Assembly (NCBI RefSeq): GCF_016863395.1
Contig: NZ_BOOU01000019.1
Location: 1-58,084, forward strand
Origin: Sphaerisporangium rufum
Lineage (GTDB): Bacteria; Actinomycetota; Actinomycetes; Streptosporangiales; Streptosporangiaceae
Direction of reading: 5' to 3'
Length of the DNA: 58,084 nucleotides
The position numbers were made by a program, and so were the translations under genes. Shown here in pieces: positions 1 through 10,087 of this stretch. How positions within the stretch are numbered: position 1 is the first letter of the stretch; every line of letters begins with the position of its first letter. Below the pieces are notes generated by a model that was not told the origin of the DNA, ran no database searches, and was given only the letters and a program-made list of their open reading frames with translations.

Positions 1-65
1 GGGTGCACGAGCCGGTCTTCGCGGTCCTCGCCCTGGAGTCCGAGCCGGTGGACCCGCGGCTGTGA
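1..65 (+). CDS. C-terminal fragment of an unidentified protein
   Basis: The frame is open from the window edge and ends with TGA at 63-65, giving about 20 residues (VHEPVFAVLALES, ending DPRL). Codon use is typical for the region. It converges on the DUF6879 gene with no gap. Too short to assign a family; the start lies outside the window. Confidence 0.35.
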   Translation, partial: VHEPVFAVLALESEPVDPRL

Positions 66-725
66 TCAGGCCGGCCGCCGCCCGGCGGCGGCGCGGACGG
101 CCGGCGGCGGGAGCGGCTCGACGGCGCGGCGGACGTAGGCCGCCAGGTCCTCGCCCTGGGCGTACAGCGCGGCCAGTGCCGCGCGGCAGCCGGCGACCGT
201 GCCGGGGTCGGTGATCCGGCGGCCGCCCAGGTGCGCCCCCCGCCGGTCGTAGCGCACCTCGTACATGAGAGGGGAGGCGAAGACCAGCAGCTCGGGGAGC
301 GGCCCTGCCTCTTCCAGCGGGCCGATCGCGGTGGCGGGCAGCACCCGGGCCCGCTCGCCGGCCGCCACCCGGGCGGCCAGCACGTGCAGCTCCCACTGCA
401 GGTAGGGGGTGAGCGGCTCGGCGACGATCCGGACCCGGCGGAACTCGGCGTACCCGGCGTACTCGGCGGCCAGCGAGCCGCGCCGCTCGTCGATCAGCCG
501 CAGGGAACGTTCCCAGTCGCCCTCGGCCATCGCCACCCAGCTCGGCTCGTACGGTTCGTGGAACTCCTGCGCCCGTTCCAGCTTCCACACCACGCCCGAG
601 GCGTTCTGGTAGGCGGCCTGGAACTCCCGGCCGTACTCCTCGCGGCCCAGCAGCGCCGCCGGGGCCCGCCGCACCTCCCGCAGCACGCCGGCGGCCGGCT
701 GGTCACCCGTCGTCGTCAGGGCCAT
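66..725 (-). CDS. DUF6879 family protein
   Basis: A 219-residue soluble protein. It shows the usual DUF6879 pattern: an N-terminal block with VWKLERAQEFHEP and a downstream W, an acidic helix WERSLRLIDERR, then VAEPLTPYLQWELH, a PLPELLVF strand, YEVRYD, and a C-terminal ALYAQGEDLAAYV. The family is common in actinobacteria, often near XRE/DUF397-type regulators, and has no proven biochemical role. The start at 725 is chosen because GAGGGA lies 8 bases upstream on the minus strand; a longer open frame to 818 lacks family similarity. There is no obvious operon partner on this strand. Confidence 0.75.
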   Translation of the reverse strand: MALTTTGDQPAAGVLREVRRAPAALLGREEYGREFQAAYQNASGVVWKLERAQEFHEPYEPSWVAMAEGDWERSLRLIDERRGSLAAEYAGYAEFRRVRIVAEPLTPYLQWELHVLAARVAAGERARVLPATAIGPLEEAGPLPELLVFASPLMYEVRYDRRGAHLGGRRITDPGTVAGCRAALAALYAQGEDLAAYVRRAVEPLPPPAVRAAAGRRPA

Positions 726-960
726 TCGGTACTCCCTCGTCGTCCGGTGGCGCGGGCGCCCCGGGGCGGAGCCGGGACCCGGTGGCACCGGCCGATCGCG
801 GACCGTGCTCGCCGGCACGCGCGGCGAGCGGCGAGCCGGGACCGGGGATCACGCCGGTCGGCACGAACAGAGGGATCATGAAACGGCCGACCGGGACCGT
901 CAAGGCCCAAAAGCCGGGCGTGCCCGCCCCGATGCGGGGCGGGCGGGCGGCCGTCAGCGC

Positions 961-1039
961 CGCGTCAGTGCCATGGCAGTGCCGCGTCAGCGCGCGTCAG
1001 CGCGCGTCAGTGCCGGTTCGGTGCCGGTTCGGTGCCGGT
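961..1039. repeat. Short tandem repeats across a gene end
   Basis: Three 10-bp copies of the CGCGCGTCAG type (981-1010) are followed by 11-bp copies of TGCCGGTTCGG at 1011-1021 and 1022-1032 and a partial third at 1033-1039. They cover the stop codon (987-989) and last codons of the DUF1707 gene, so the C-terminus of that protein is probably variable between strains. Confidence 0.7.
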
Positions 1040-1544
1040 GGCCGTGCTGGAGATGGCGGCGGCGGGGATGGCGGGGGCCGTGGTGCCGGTGGCGGACGCG
1101 GCCGAGCACGGCGGTCACGATCCAGGCCAGGAACGCCAGCTTCAACAGGACGAACACCGGGACCGGCGACCCGGTCACCACCGCGGCCAGCAGGGCGGCG
1201 GCCAGCACGAAGGCCGCCACCGGCGACGGCCGCCGCGGTCCGGGCCGGACCGGGAACGGGCGGGGGCCCACCTGGAACGGGTGCGGGCCCTGCCACACCG
1301 GACCCTGCCACACCGGGCCGGGCGGCGGCGTCCGGCCGCCCGCCCGGGGCCCGCCCGGCGGGGCCGGGGCGCCGGGCAGGTCGGCCGTCACCCGCCGCAG
1401 CTCGCCGGCGGTGCGGGCGGCCAGGGCGGCGTCCAGCCGCTCGCCGAGCTCCTCGTGGGTGAGCCGGCCCTGCGCGAAGTGCTCGCGCAGGTCGGCCATC
1501 ACCGCGTCGCGTTCGGCGTCGCCGACGCGCAGATCGTCGGTCAT
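987..1544 (-). CDS. DUF1707 (SHOCT-like) membrane protein
   Basis: 185 residues. The N-terminal 50 residues (RVGDAERDAVMADLREHF, then GRLTHEELGERLDAAL) are the classic DUF1707 domain. A Pro/Gly/Trp-rich linker follows, then two hydrophobic segments at about 110-150 and a basic His/Arg-rich tail. DUF1707 proteins are small membrane-associated proteins of unknown role in actinobacteria. The start is supported by GGAGGAG about 7 bases upstream. It lies 25 bp downstream of the PadR gene on the same strand and is probably co-transcribed with it. The C-terminal codons are made of short tandem repeats. Confidence 0.82.
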   Translation of the reverse strand: MTDDLRVGDAERDAVMADLREHFAQGRLTHEELGERLDAALAARTAGELRRVTADLPGAPAPPGGPRAGGRTPPPGPVWQGPVWQGPHPFQVGPRPFPVRPGPRRPSPVAAFVLAAALLAAVVTGSPVPVFVLLKLAFLAWIVTAVLGRVRHRHHGPRHPRRRHLQHGHRHRTGTEPALTRADAR

Positions 1545-1569
1545 CGGCTCCTCCTCCGAAAGGCCGGGG

Positions 1570-2304
1570 TCACTCGTCCCCGGGGTCGCCGTCGGCCAGA
1601 ATCTGGTACAGCTTGCGGCGGGTCTCCGTCAGGATCTGGCCGGCCTGGCGCAGCTGCGCGTCGGTGCCGGTCTGCGCGATCTGGAACAGCGCCGCGGCGG
1701 CCTGGCGGGTGAGGTCGAAGAGCTCGTGCACGCCGTCGTCCACGTCCGGGCGCATCTCCTCCCAGGGCGCGCGCACCTCGTCGGGGTGCTCGGCCACGTA
1801 GGCGCGGCCGGCGTCGGTGAGGCGGAAGGTCTTGCGGCCGTCGGTCTCCTCGGCGCGCACCAGCCCTTCGTCGGTGAGCTGCTGGAGGGCGGGGTACACC
1901 GCGCCGGGGCTGGGCTTCCAGCCGCCCTGGCTCCGCTGGGCGATCTCCTGGATGACCTGGTAGCCGTTGCGCGGCTCCTCGGCGAGCAGCGCGAGGATCG
2001 CCGCCCGGACGTCGCCGCGCTTGGCCTTGCGGCCGCCGCGGCCGAACGGGCCGAACGGGCCGCCGCGCCCGAAACCGGGACCGAACGGCCCGCGCGCGAA
2101 GTCCCAGGGGAAGGCGCCGGGGCCGCCGCGCCCGCGCCCGCGGCGCTGGCCCGGGGCGTCGTGCTCGCCGGGCGGGCCGGGCCGGCCGCGGTGGTGGGGT
2201 CCCTGGTGCCAGGCGGCGGACATCGCGGCGAGCGTGGCCAGGCCGCGCCGCAGCGCCCGGGGGTCGCCCCAGGGGCCGGCGTGCAGGGGATGCGCGTGGG
2301 TCAT
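1570..2304 (-). CDS. PadR family transcriptional regulator
   Basis: 244 residues. A Gly/Pro/His-rich, low-complexity N-terminus (about 1-75) precedes the PadR winged helix: KRGDVRAAILALLAEEPRNG, then GYQVIQEI, PSPGAVYPALQQLTDEGLV and the ETDGRKTFRLTDAG wing. A C-terminal helical dimerisation segment ends near ETRRKLYQIL. The start at 2304 has GGAGG 7 bases upstream; an in-frame upstream Met at 2388 is rejected because it would run through the putative operator. It is probably autoregulated and first gene of a two-gene unit with the DUF1707 gene. The effector is unknown. Confidence 0.88.
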   Translation of the reverse strand: MTHAHPLHAGPWGDPRALRRGLATLAAMSAAWHQGPHHRGRPGPPGEHDAPGQRRGRGRGGPGAFPWDFARGPFGPGFGRGGPFGPFGRGGRKAKRGDVRAAILALLAEEPRNGYQVIQEIAQRSQGGWKPSPGAVYPALQQLTDEGLVRAEETDGRKTFRLTDAGRAYVAEHPDEVRAPWEEMRPDVDDGVHELFDLTRQAAAALFQIAQTGTDAQLRQAGQILTETRRKLYQILADGDPGDE

Positions 2305-2346
2305 GGCACTCCTCCGGTCGGCTGCGAGCGATCGTTTCCTGACCGC

Positions 2347-2373
2347 TCTCGATGTCTCAACGATATATCGAGA
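2347..2373. promoter_or_regulatory. Candidate PadR operator
   Basis: Inverted repeat TCTCGAT-N13-ATCGAGA lies in the 156-bp leader of the PadR gene. It contains the 10-bp palindrome CGATATATCG (2361-2370). The AT content is well above the surroundings. The location just upstream of padR and the usual autoregulation of the family suggest an operator overlapping the promoter; the assignment is inference. Confidence 0.5.
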
Positions 2374-2460
2374 ACATTCGAAGAGCAATCCCCGGTTTCG
2401 AGACGGCCGGTGATCTCCCGGCCTGCCATCGCCTCCGCCGGGGGGCTGGACCTGTGCCGG

Positions 2461-2970
2461 TCAGGCCTGCCTGCGGGTGGCGTAGGCGCGGACCTTGGCG
2501 CGGTTGCCGCAGACCCGCATGGAGCACCAGCGGCGGGTGCGGCTGCGGGTGGCGTCCCAGAACACCCAGCCGCACTCGTGGTTCGGGCACTGCTTGAGGC
2601 GCGGCCAGTCGCCGCCCGCCGCCACGGCGACCCAGGCCGCGGCGATCTCGCCCACGGTGTCCGTCGCGGCCAGCGGGGTCCCGGTGTCCAGCCGTACCGG
2701 CAGCGGGAGGGCGTCCAGCACGGCGTGCGCCCGGTCCAGGGCGGCCGCGTCCACCTCGCCGCCGTTGGTGGCGAGCAGGCGTGCGCGCAGTCCGGCGCGC
2801 AGCGCCAGGGCCTGCTCGTGCTCCCGGCGGCCGGTCGGCCGGTCCGGGCGGCGGGCGGCGAGCCAGGCGCGCCAGCCCTCATAGGACGCGATGGAGTCGG
2901 TGCCCTCCTCGATGTCCACGGTGTTGGCGAAGTCGAGGAGCAGGGCGGCCGGCGCCGGCGGTTCGGTCAC
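2461..2970 (-). CDS. CGNR zinc-finger (ABATE-domain) regulator
   Basis: 169 residues, GTG start. The N-terminal half has the ABATE pattern LLLDFANTVDIEEGTDSI. The C-terminus carries the CGNR zinc finger: KQCPNHECGWVFWDATRSRT followed by RRWCSMRVCGNRAKVRA, with four Cys ligands and the namesake CGNR tetrad. Such proteins are stress-associated putative transcription regulators. It is divergent from the MFS gene with 61 bp between starts, containing GTTAG-N11-CTAAC (2994-3014), so it may control that transporter. No strong ribosome site is seen; GGAAGA directly abuts the GTG. Confidence 0.85.
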   Translation of the reverse strand: MTEPPAPAALLLDFANTVDIEEGTDSIASYEGWRAWLAARRPDRPTGRREHEQALALRAGLRARLLATNGGEVDAAALDRAHAVLDALPLPVRLDTGTPLAATDTVGEIAAAWVAVAAGGDWPRLKQCPNHECGWVFWDATRSRTRRWCSMRVCGNRAKVRAYATRRQA

Positions 2971-3031
2971 TCTTCCATCAAACCAGAAAGCCGGTTAGGC
3001 TCACACCATCTAACAGGATAGGTGGTTAAAA

Positions 3032-4396
3032 ATGGCACAGGATGTCGCGACGGCCGGACGGGCGGCGCTGGACGGCGGGCCGGCACCGCGGCCCGCGGAC
3101 GGGCCCGGAGCCGGCCGCAACGAGATCGTGCTGGTGACCTTCACCGCGGTCACCAACCTCGCCGACGGCGTCCTGAAGGTCGCGCTCCCGCTGCTCGCGG
3201 TGGGGCTGACCGGCTCGCCCGGCCTGGTGGCGGGGGTGGCGCTGACCCTCACGCTGCCGTGGCTGCTGTGCTCGCTGCCGGTCGGCGTGCTGGTGGACCG
3301 GTGGGACCGGCGCCGTCTCGCCGTGGCCGCCGGGCTGGCCCGGCTGGTGGCGGTGGGCGGGCTGCTGGCCGCCGTGCCGGCCGGGCTGCTGAGCCTGCCG
3401 CTGCTGTACGCCGCCGGCCTGGTGGTGGGGGTGGCCGATGTGGTCGGGACCACGGCGGTGAGCGCGCTGGTGCCGGCCGCGATCCCGCGGCGGCGGCGCG
3501 GCCGGGCCAACGCCTGGATCGCCGGCGCCGAGACGCTGGCCGGCGAGTTCTGCGGCCCGGCGGTCGGCGGCCTGCTGGCCGGGGCCGGGGCCGCGCTGGC
3601 GCTCGGCTCCTCGGCCGGCGGGTTCCTGCTCGGCGCAGTGCTGATCATGCTGCTCGCCGGGCGCTTCACCGGCCGCGCCGCACCGGCCGCGGACGTTCCC
3701 GTCCCGCCCGCCGGTTCGGGCGGCGGCGGGCGTGCGATGCTCGGCGAGATCAAGGAAGGTCTGGTCTTCCTGTGGCGGCAGCGCCTGCTGCGCACGATGG
3801 CGCTCACCATCTCCGTGCTCGCGGGCTGCTGGAGCGCCTGGCTGGCCCTGCTGCCCTCCTACGCGACCGGCGTGCTGGCCCTGGATCCGGCCGGCTACGG
3901 GCTGCTGATCAGCGCCATCGGCGTGGGCGGGCTGGCCGGCGCCGCGCTGACCTCCGTGGTCAACCGGCTGCTCGGCGTCCGCTGGGCGCTGTTCGCCGAC
4001 CTGGTCGGCACGTTCCTCATGATGATCGTCCCGCCGGTGCTGCCGGTCGCCTGGGCGGTCGGCGCGGCGGCCTTCCTCGGCGGCATGGGCGGGACCCTGT
4101 GGACGGTCAACGCCCGCACCATCTCCCAGAACCTGGTGCCCGACCATTTGCTCGGCCGGTACGGCGCCGCCTCGCGGATGCTGAGCTGGGGCACGCTACC
4201 GCTGGCGGCCGGGGTGGCCGGGATCCTGGCCGAGCTGGCCGGCGTGCGGGCCGCCTTCGCGGTCTTCGCCGCGGCGGCGGCGCTGCTGGTGGTGCCGTTC
4301 CTGCGGGTGGTCACCCCGCGGGAACTCGCCGCGGCCACCGCGATCCCCGGACGTGACGTAAGTCACCCTCAGCCGGGAACACCGGCCGGGACCTGA
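3032..4396 (+). CDS. MFS transporter
   Basis: 454 residues with 10-12 hydrophobic segments. MFS motif A is recognisable after helix 2 (LVDRWDRRRLAVAAG), and the second half repeats the fold. The sequence pattern is that of MFS_3/drug exporter-type permeases (VTNLADGVLKVALPLLA; NAWIAGAETLAGEFCGPAVG). It probably exports a small molecule across the cytoplasmic membrane; the substrate is unknown. The start has AGGTGG 7 bases upstream. It is divergent from the CGNR regulator, which is the obvious candidate controller. Confidence 0.85.
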   Translation: MAQDVATAGRAALDGGPAPRPADGPGAGRNEIVLVTFTAVTNLADGVLKVALPLLAVGLTGSPGLVAGVALTLTLPWLLCSLPVGVLVDRWDRRRLAVAAGLARLVAVGGLLAAVPAGLLSLPLLYAAGLVVGVADVVGTTAVSALVPAAIPRRRRGRANAWIAGAETLAGEFCGPAVGGLLAGAGAALALGSSAGGFLLGAVLIMLLAGRFTGRAAPAADVPVPPAGSGGGGRAMLGEIKEGLVFLWRQRLLRTMALTISVLAGCWSAWLALLPSYATGVLALDPAGYGLLISAIGVGGLAGAALTSVVNRLLGVRWALFADLVGTFLMMIVPPVLPVAWAVGAAAFLGGMGGTLWTVNARTISQNLVPDHLLGRYGAASRMLSWGTLPLAAGVAGILAELAGVRAAFAVFAAAAALLVVPFLRVVTPRELAAATAIPGRDVSHPQPGTPAGT

Positions 4397-4589
4397 GCGT
4401 TGTCACGGTCGAACGGGATCGTTCTGCGCTGGGAGGGCTGGGGGGTGCTCTCAGTGCGGGACGGTCCCGCTCTGCTTTCCCGGGGGTCGCCGGTGACCCC
4501 GCGTGTCCGGGCGACACGCCGCATCCGGCGCCGATATCTTCGCCGCTTGGCCGAGTTTTTGCCGTAGGGTCCCACTACGTGATCGACGC

Positions 4590-5321
4590 ATGATGGGGCA
4601 CACGCACGCGCTCAGCGGCGCGACGGTCTGGCTGCTGGTCGCACCGGGACTCGCCGCCCTGCCCGGCACCGGACCGTTCCCGGAATCGCTGTATCCCGCC
4701 GTGGCGGGCGTGCTGAGCCCGGGCGAGCTGATCGCCGGGGCGCTGGTCTGCGCCGGCGCGGCGATGCTGCCCGACCTGGACCACCCGCACGCCACGATCG
4801 CCCAGACGTTCGGCCCGGCCACCTGGGTGCTGAGCAAGGCGGTGAACTGGGCGAGCGGCGGGCACCGGCACGCCACGCACTCGCTGCTGTTCGCGCTGGC
4901 CGCCGGGATCGGCGCGCATCTGCTGGCCGGGGCGTACCCGGTGGCCAGGGACGTCATGGTGGTGCTGATGATCGGCCTGGCCATCCGGGCGATCGGCATC
5001 GGCGTGCCCGGCAAGGAGATCACCTCGGCGCTGGTCAACATCGGCCTGACCGCGGCGGCGTTCCTGATGTTCCGCTCGGGAGGCGTCGGCTACGCCTGGC
5101 TCGGGTTCGCCGTCGGCATCGGCTCGCTGGTCCACGTGGTCGGCGACTGCCTGACCGAGCGCGGCTGCCCGGTGCTGTGGCCGGTGAAGGGCCGCTGGGT
5201 GCTGCCGTACCGGATCGGCATCAAGACCGGCCGCAAGTTCGAGGTCCAGCTGGTCGGGCCGGTGCTGTCGGTCGTGGTGATCGGCCTGTTCGCGCTCCGG
5301 CTCACGCCGGCCGCCGGCTGA
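4590..5321 (+). CDS. Membrane-bound metal-dependent hydrolase (YdjM/DUF457 type)
   Basis: About 243 residues. It starts MMGHTHALSGATVW, with the conserved GHTHALSG motif, followed by MLPDLDHPHATI and HRHATHSLLFAL. These His/Asp motifs, on a small multi-helix membrane protein, define the LexA-regulated/YdjM-like metal-dependent hydrolase family. A late VHVVGDCLTERG adds further ligand candidates. The substrate is unknown. Tandem ATGs at 4590 and 4593 are both possible; a longer frame from 4503 lacks family similarity. No good ribosome site precedes it, although a TAGGGT at 4565-4570 could be a -10 element. Confidence 0.8.
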   Translation: MMGHTHALSGATVWLLVAPGLAALPGTGPFPESLYPAVAGVLSPGELIAGALVCAGAAMLPDLDHPHATIAQTFGPATWVLSKAVNWASGGHRHATHSLLFALAAGIGAHLLAGAYPVARDVMVVLMIGLAIRAIGIGVPGKEITSALVNIGLTAAAFLMFRSGGVGYAWLGFAVGIGSLVHVVGDCLTERGCPVLWPVKGRWVLPYRIGIKTGRKFEVQLVGPVLSVVVIGLFALRLTPAAG

Positions 5322-5359
5322 GGCGGCGGGCGCCCGCAGCCGATATTACCTGAGAGTAA

Positions 5360-5400
5360 CTTGATGTCGAGATATGTGACCCGATATCTTGATGTCGAGA
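5360..5400. promoter_or_regulatory. Paired CTTGATGTCGAGA boxes upstream of acnA
   Basis: The 13-mer CTTGATGTCGAGA occurs twice, at 5360-5372 and 5388-5400, start to start 28 bp, in the 220-bp leader of aconitase. Each box approximates the palindrome TCTnGAnnTCnAGA. The spacing of nearly three helical turns and the AT-rich setting suggest a cooperative repressor or activator site. The cognate protein is not identifiable here. Confidence 0.55.
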
Positions 5401-5419
5401 GATCTGTCGCGACGGAGGG

Positions 5420-5435
5420 GTTAGGACGTCCTAAC
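5420..5435. promoter_or_regulatory. 16-bp perfect palindrome GTTAGGACGTCCTAAC
   Basis: GTTAGGACGTCCTAAC is a perfect 16-bp palindrome, 20 bp downstream of the paired boxes and about 106 bp before the acnA start. A second operator of a different type, perhaps within the 5' untranslated region. The regulator is unknown. Confidence 0.5.
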
Positions 5436-5541
5436 GAGGCGGGCCACTTCGCCGGTGCGGCAGGATCTATGGGGCGAACCCCACTTTATGGGCGGCCCAT
5501 CGTCGGTCGCGATGAGCGTGAATCAAGGGAGGCGAGTCTCC

Positions 5542-8337
<2,796 letters not shown>

Positions 8338-8359
8338 GGCGGCGGCGCGTTCCACTGGA

Positions 8360-8389
8360 CGGCCCGGCGGGTGCCCACCCGCCGGGCCG
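8360..8389. terminator. Intrinsic-type terminator of acnA
   Basis: A perfect 13-bp stem with a GCCC loop starts 22 bp after the acnA stop (left arm 8360-8372, right arm 8377-8389). There is no long T tract, as is common in actinobacteria. Just downstream, GGGCCGTTCG(G/A)CATTC is directly repeated (8384-8398 and 8406-8420). Confidence 0.75.
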
Positions 8390-8740
8390 TTCGGCATTCC
8401 CGCCCGGGCCGTTCGACATTCGCGGCGGGCCGGTCCGCCCGCCGCCGCCCGCGGGAGAACGGCACGGCAACGGGGGGATGCGGGGTGCCGAGTGCGGGGA
8501 AAAGATTTACCGGCCCGCCGTGGCCGTCGGTCGACTGTCAGGAATACGGTGATATCCCGGATTCGACCGGGACTCCAGCAGACCGCCAGTGCGGGCGGCC
8601 ATCCTGCTTCCGGATGCCGTGCCACCTGCGGCATCGTCGATGGCGATCCTGCACCGGAAATTGCCCTGACTTCGACAATTCCCTCATTGTCGGATATTTC
8701 GCGGCTTGTAGGGTCATGGGAAGAAAGGGGGGAGCGCGTC
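8390..8740. other. Intergenic region with P450 promoter
   Basis: About 350 bp with no convincing gene. Near its end TTGTCG (8687-8692), a 16-bp spacer and TAGGGT (8709-8714) form a good housekeeping-sigma promoter for the P450-like gene, followed by a short leader with the ribosome site AGGGGGGAG. Nothing else is recognised. Confidence 0.5.
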
Positions 8741-9925
8741 ATGCCGCAGACCATGCCGAGCCGCGCTGCTTTCCCGCAGGCCCGGCAGGATCCGCCCGGC
8801 CCGCCACCGCGGTCGCGGCAGTGGCGCGAAGAGGACCCCGTCCGGCCGCTGGTGTACGCCGACGGCCGCGCCGGCTGGCTCGTCACCGGGGCCGCCGCCG
8901 CGCGGGCGGTGCTCGCCGACCCCCGGTTCGGCGCCGAGCCGGCCCGGCCGCACCCGCCGGCGGGTGACCGCATCACCCGGCGGCTGCTGGCCGAGGTGCC
9001 GGGCTTCTTCCGGGAGAAGGATCCGGCCGAGCACACCCGGCTGCGCCGCCTGGTCGACGGGCGGTTCACCCCGCGGCACCTGCGCGCGCTGGAGCCGCGG
9101 ATCGCCGAGATCGCCCGGGACCGGCTGGACGCCATGGCCGGCGCCGGCCCGCCCGCCGACCTGGTCCGGGAGTTCACGCTGCCCGTGCCGTCCCTGGTGA
9201 TCTGCGAGCTGCTCGGCGTCCCTCGCGCCGAACACGAGCGATTCCAGCGCTGCACGGCGGACCTGATCGCCCCTTCCGTCCCGCCCGAGCGGGCGCGGGC
9301 CGCGCTGGACGAGCTGATGGGCATGCTGCGCGAGCTGGTGGTCGTCCGGCGCGCCACGCCGGGTGACGACCTGATCAGCCACCTGGTGGCCACCCGGCAG
9401 CTCACCAAGGACGAGATCACCGGCATGGCGATGCTGCTGCTCGTCGCCGGGCAGGAGATCACCGCGAACATGCTGGCGCTCGGCGTCTTCACCCTGCTGC
9501 GCGACCCGGCGCGGCTCGCCGCGCTGCGCGACGACCCGTCGCCGGCCGCGCACGCGGTGGAGGAGCTGCTGCGCCATCTCACGATCGTGCACGCCGGCCC
9601 GGTACGCGCCGCGCGGGAGGACGTCGAGCTCGACGGCCACCTGATCAGGGCCGGCGAGACGGTGACCGTCTCGCTCGCGGCCGCCGGCCACTTCACCGGC
9701 CAGGACGGCCTGGACGTGCTACGCCGGCCGAGCGGCCAGATGGGCTTCGGGCACGGCGTGCACCAGGGCCTGGGCCGGCAGCTCGCCCGCACGGAGATGC
9801 GGATCGCCTATCCGATGCTGCTGCGCCGGTTTCACGGGCTGCGGCTCGTCACCGTCCCCGGGCAGGTGCCGACCCGTGACGGCATGGCCATCCTCGGGGT
9901 GCACGCCCTGCCGGTGGCCTGGTAG
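8741..9925 (+). CDS. Cytochrome P450 homologue lacking the haem-ligand cysteine
   Basis: 394 residues, bacterial class-I P450 fold throughout. The K-helix ExxR is intact (Glu275-Arg278). The haem-binding loop reads FGHGVHQGLGRQLARTE, where the family has FGxGxHxCxG. The axial Cys is Gly343, encoded GGC, one base from TGC. The I-helix reads AGQEITANM, with Ile240 replacing the conserved Thr of AGx(D/E)T. The meander before the haem loop (SLAAAGHFTGQDGLD) lacks the usual NRDP and is a few residues short. The product is therefore unlikely to be a normal monooxygenase. It could be a recently inactivated enzyme or a cysteine-less helper such as EryCII/DesVIII-type partners of glycosyltransferases, but no glycosyltransferase or redox partner lies nearby. 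The start is set by AGGGGGGAG upstream. Confidence 0.88.
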   Translation: MPQTMPSRAAFPQARQDPPGPPPRSRQWREEDPVRPLVYADGRAGWLVTGAAAARAVLADPRFGAEPARPHPPAGDRITRRLLAEVPGFFREKDPAEHTRLRRLVDGRFTPRHLRALEPRIAEIARDRLDAMAGAGPPADLVREFTLPVPSLVICELLGVPRAEHERFQRCTADLIAPSVPPERARAALDELMGMLRELVVVRRATPGDDLISHLVATRQLTKDEITGMAMLLLVAGQEITANMLALGVFTLLRDPARLAALRDDPSPAAHAVEELLRHLTIVHAGPVRAAREDVELDGHLIRAGETVTVSLAAAGHFTGQDGLDVLRRPSGQMGFGHGVHQGLGRQLARTEMRIAYPMLLRRFHGLRLVTVPGQVPTRDGMAILGVHALPVAW

Positions 9926-9926
9926 C

Positions 9927-9943
9927 GGGCGGCGCGGCCGCCC
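9927..9943. terminator. Short hairpin after the P450 gene
   Basis: GGGCGGC-GCG-GCCGCCC directly follows the stop codon: a 7-bp perfect stem with a 3-nt loop. A likely terminator, short and without a T tract. Confidence 0.45.
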
Positions 9944-10075
9944 AGGGCCGAGCACCCCGGGCGGCCGGTACGAGGATGGCACGGCGCCCCGACCGATGTC
10001 CTTGCCGCAGAGCGCCCGGTCACTTGACGAAACGGGCACGGCCGCCCGGCCCGCCGCGCCGGTCCGGCGGCCCGG

Positions 10076-10087
10076 TACGGTCCTCTC
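10076..10087 (+). promoter_or_regulatory. -10 element of a leaderless start
   Basis: TACGGT at 10076-10081 is separated by exactly six bases from the ATG at 10088, and no ribosome site is present. This geometry places transcription start on the A of ATG. No good -35 is seen. Confidence 0.45.

Noticed and set aside
805-3021. A 738-codon plus-strand frame
   Set aside because: It runs antisense to the DUF1707, PadR and CGNR genes, all of which have family motifs and ribosome sites.
4501-4519. Hairpin GCGTGTC-N5-GACACGC as terminator of the MFS gene
   Set aside because: Short stem, over 100 bp from the stop and without supporting sequence; could be chance.
4547-4570. TTGGCC/TAGGGT promoter of the YdjM-like gene
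   Set aside because: The spacer is only 12 bp, too short for a normal promoter; only the -10 hexamer is plausible.
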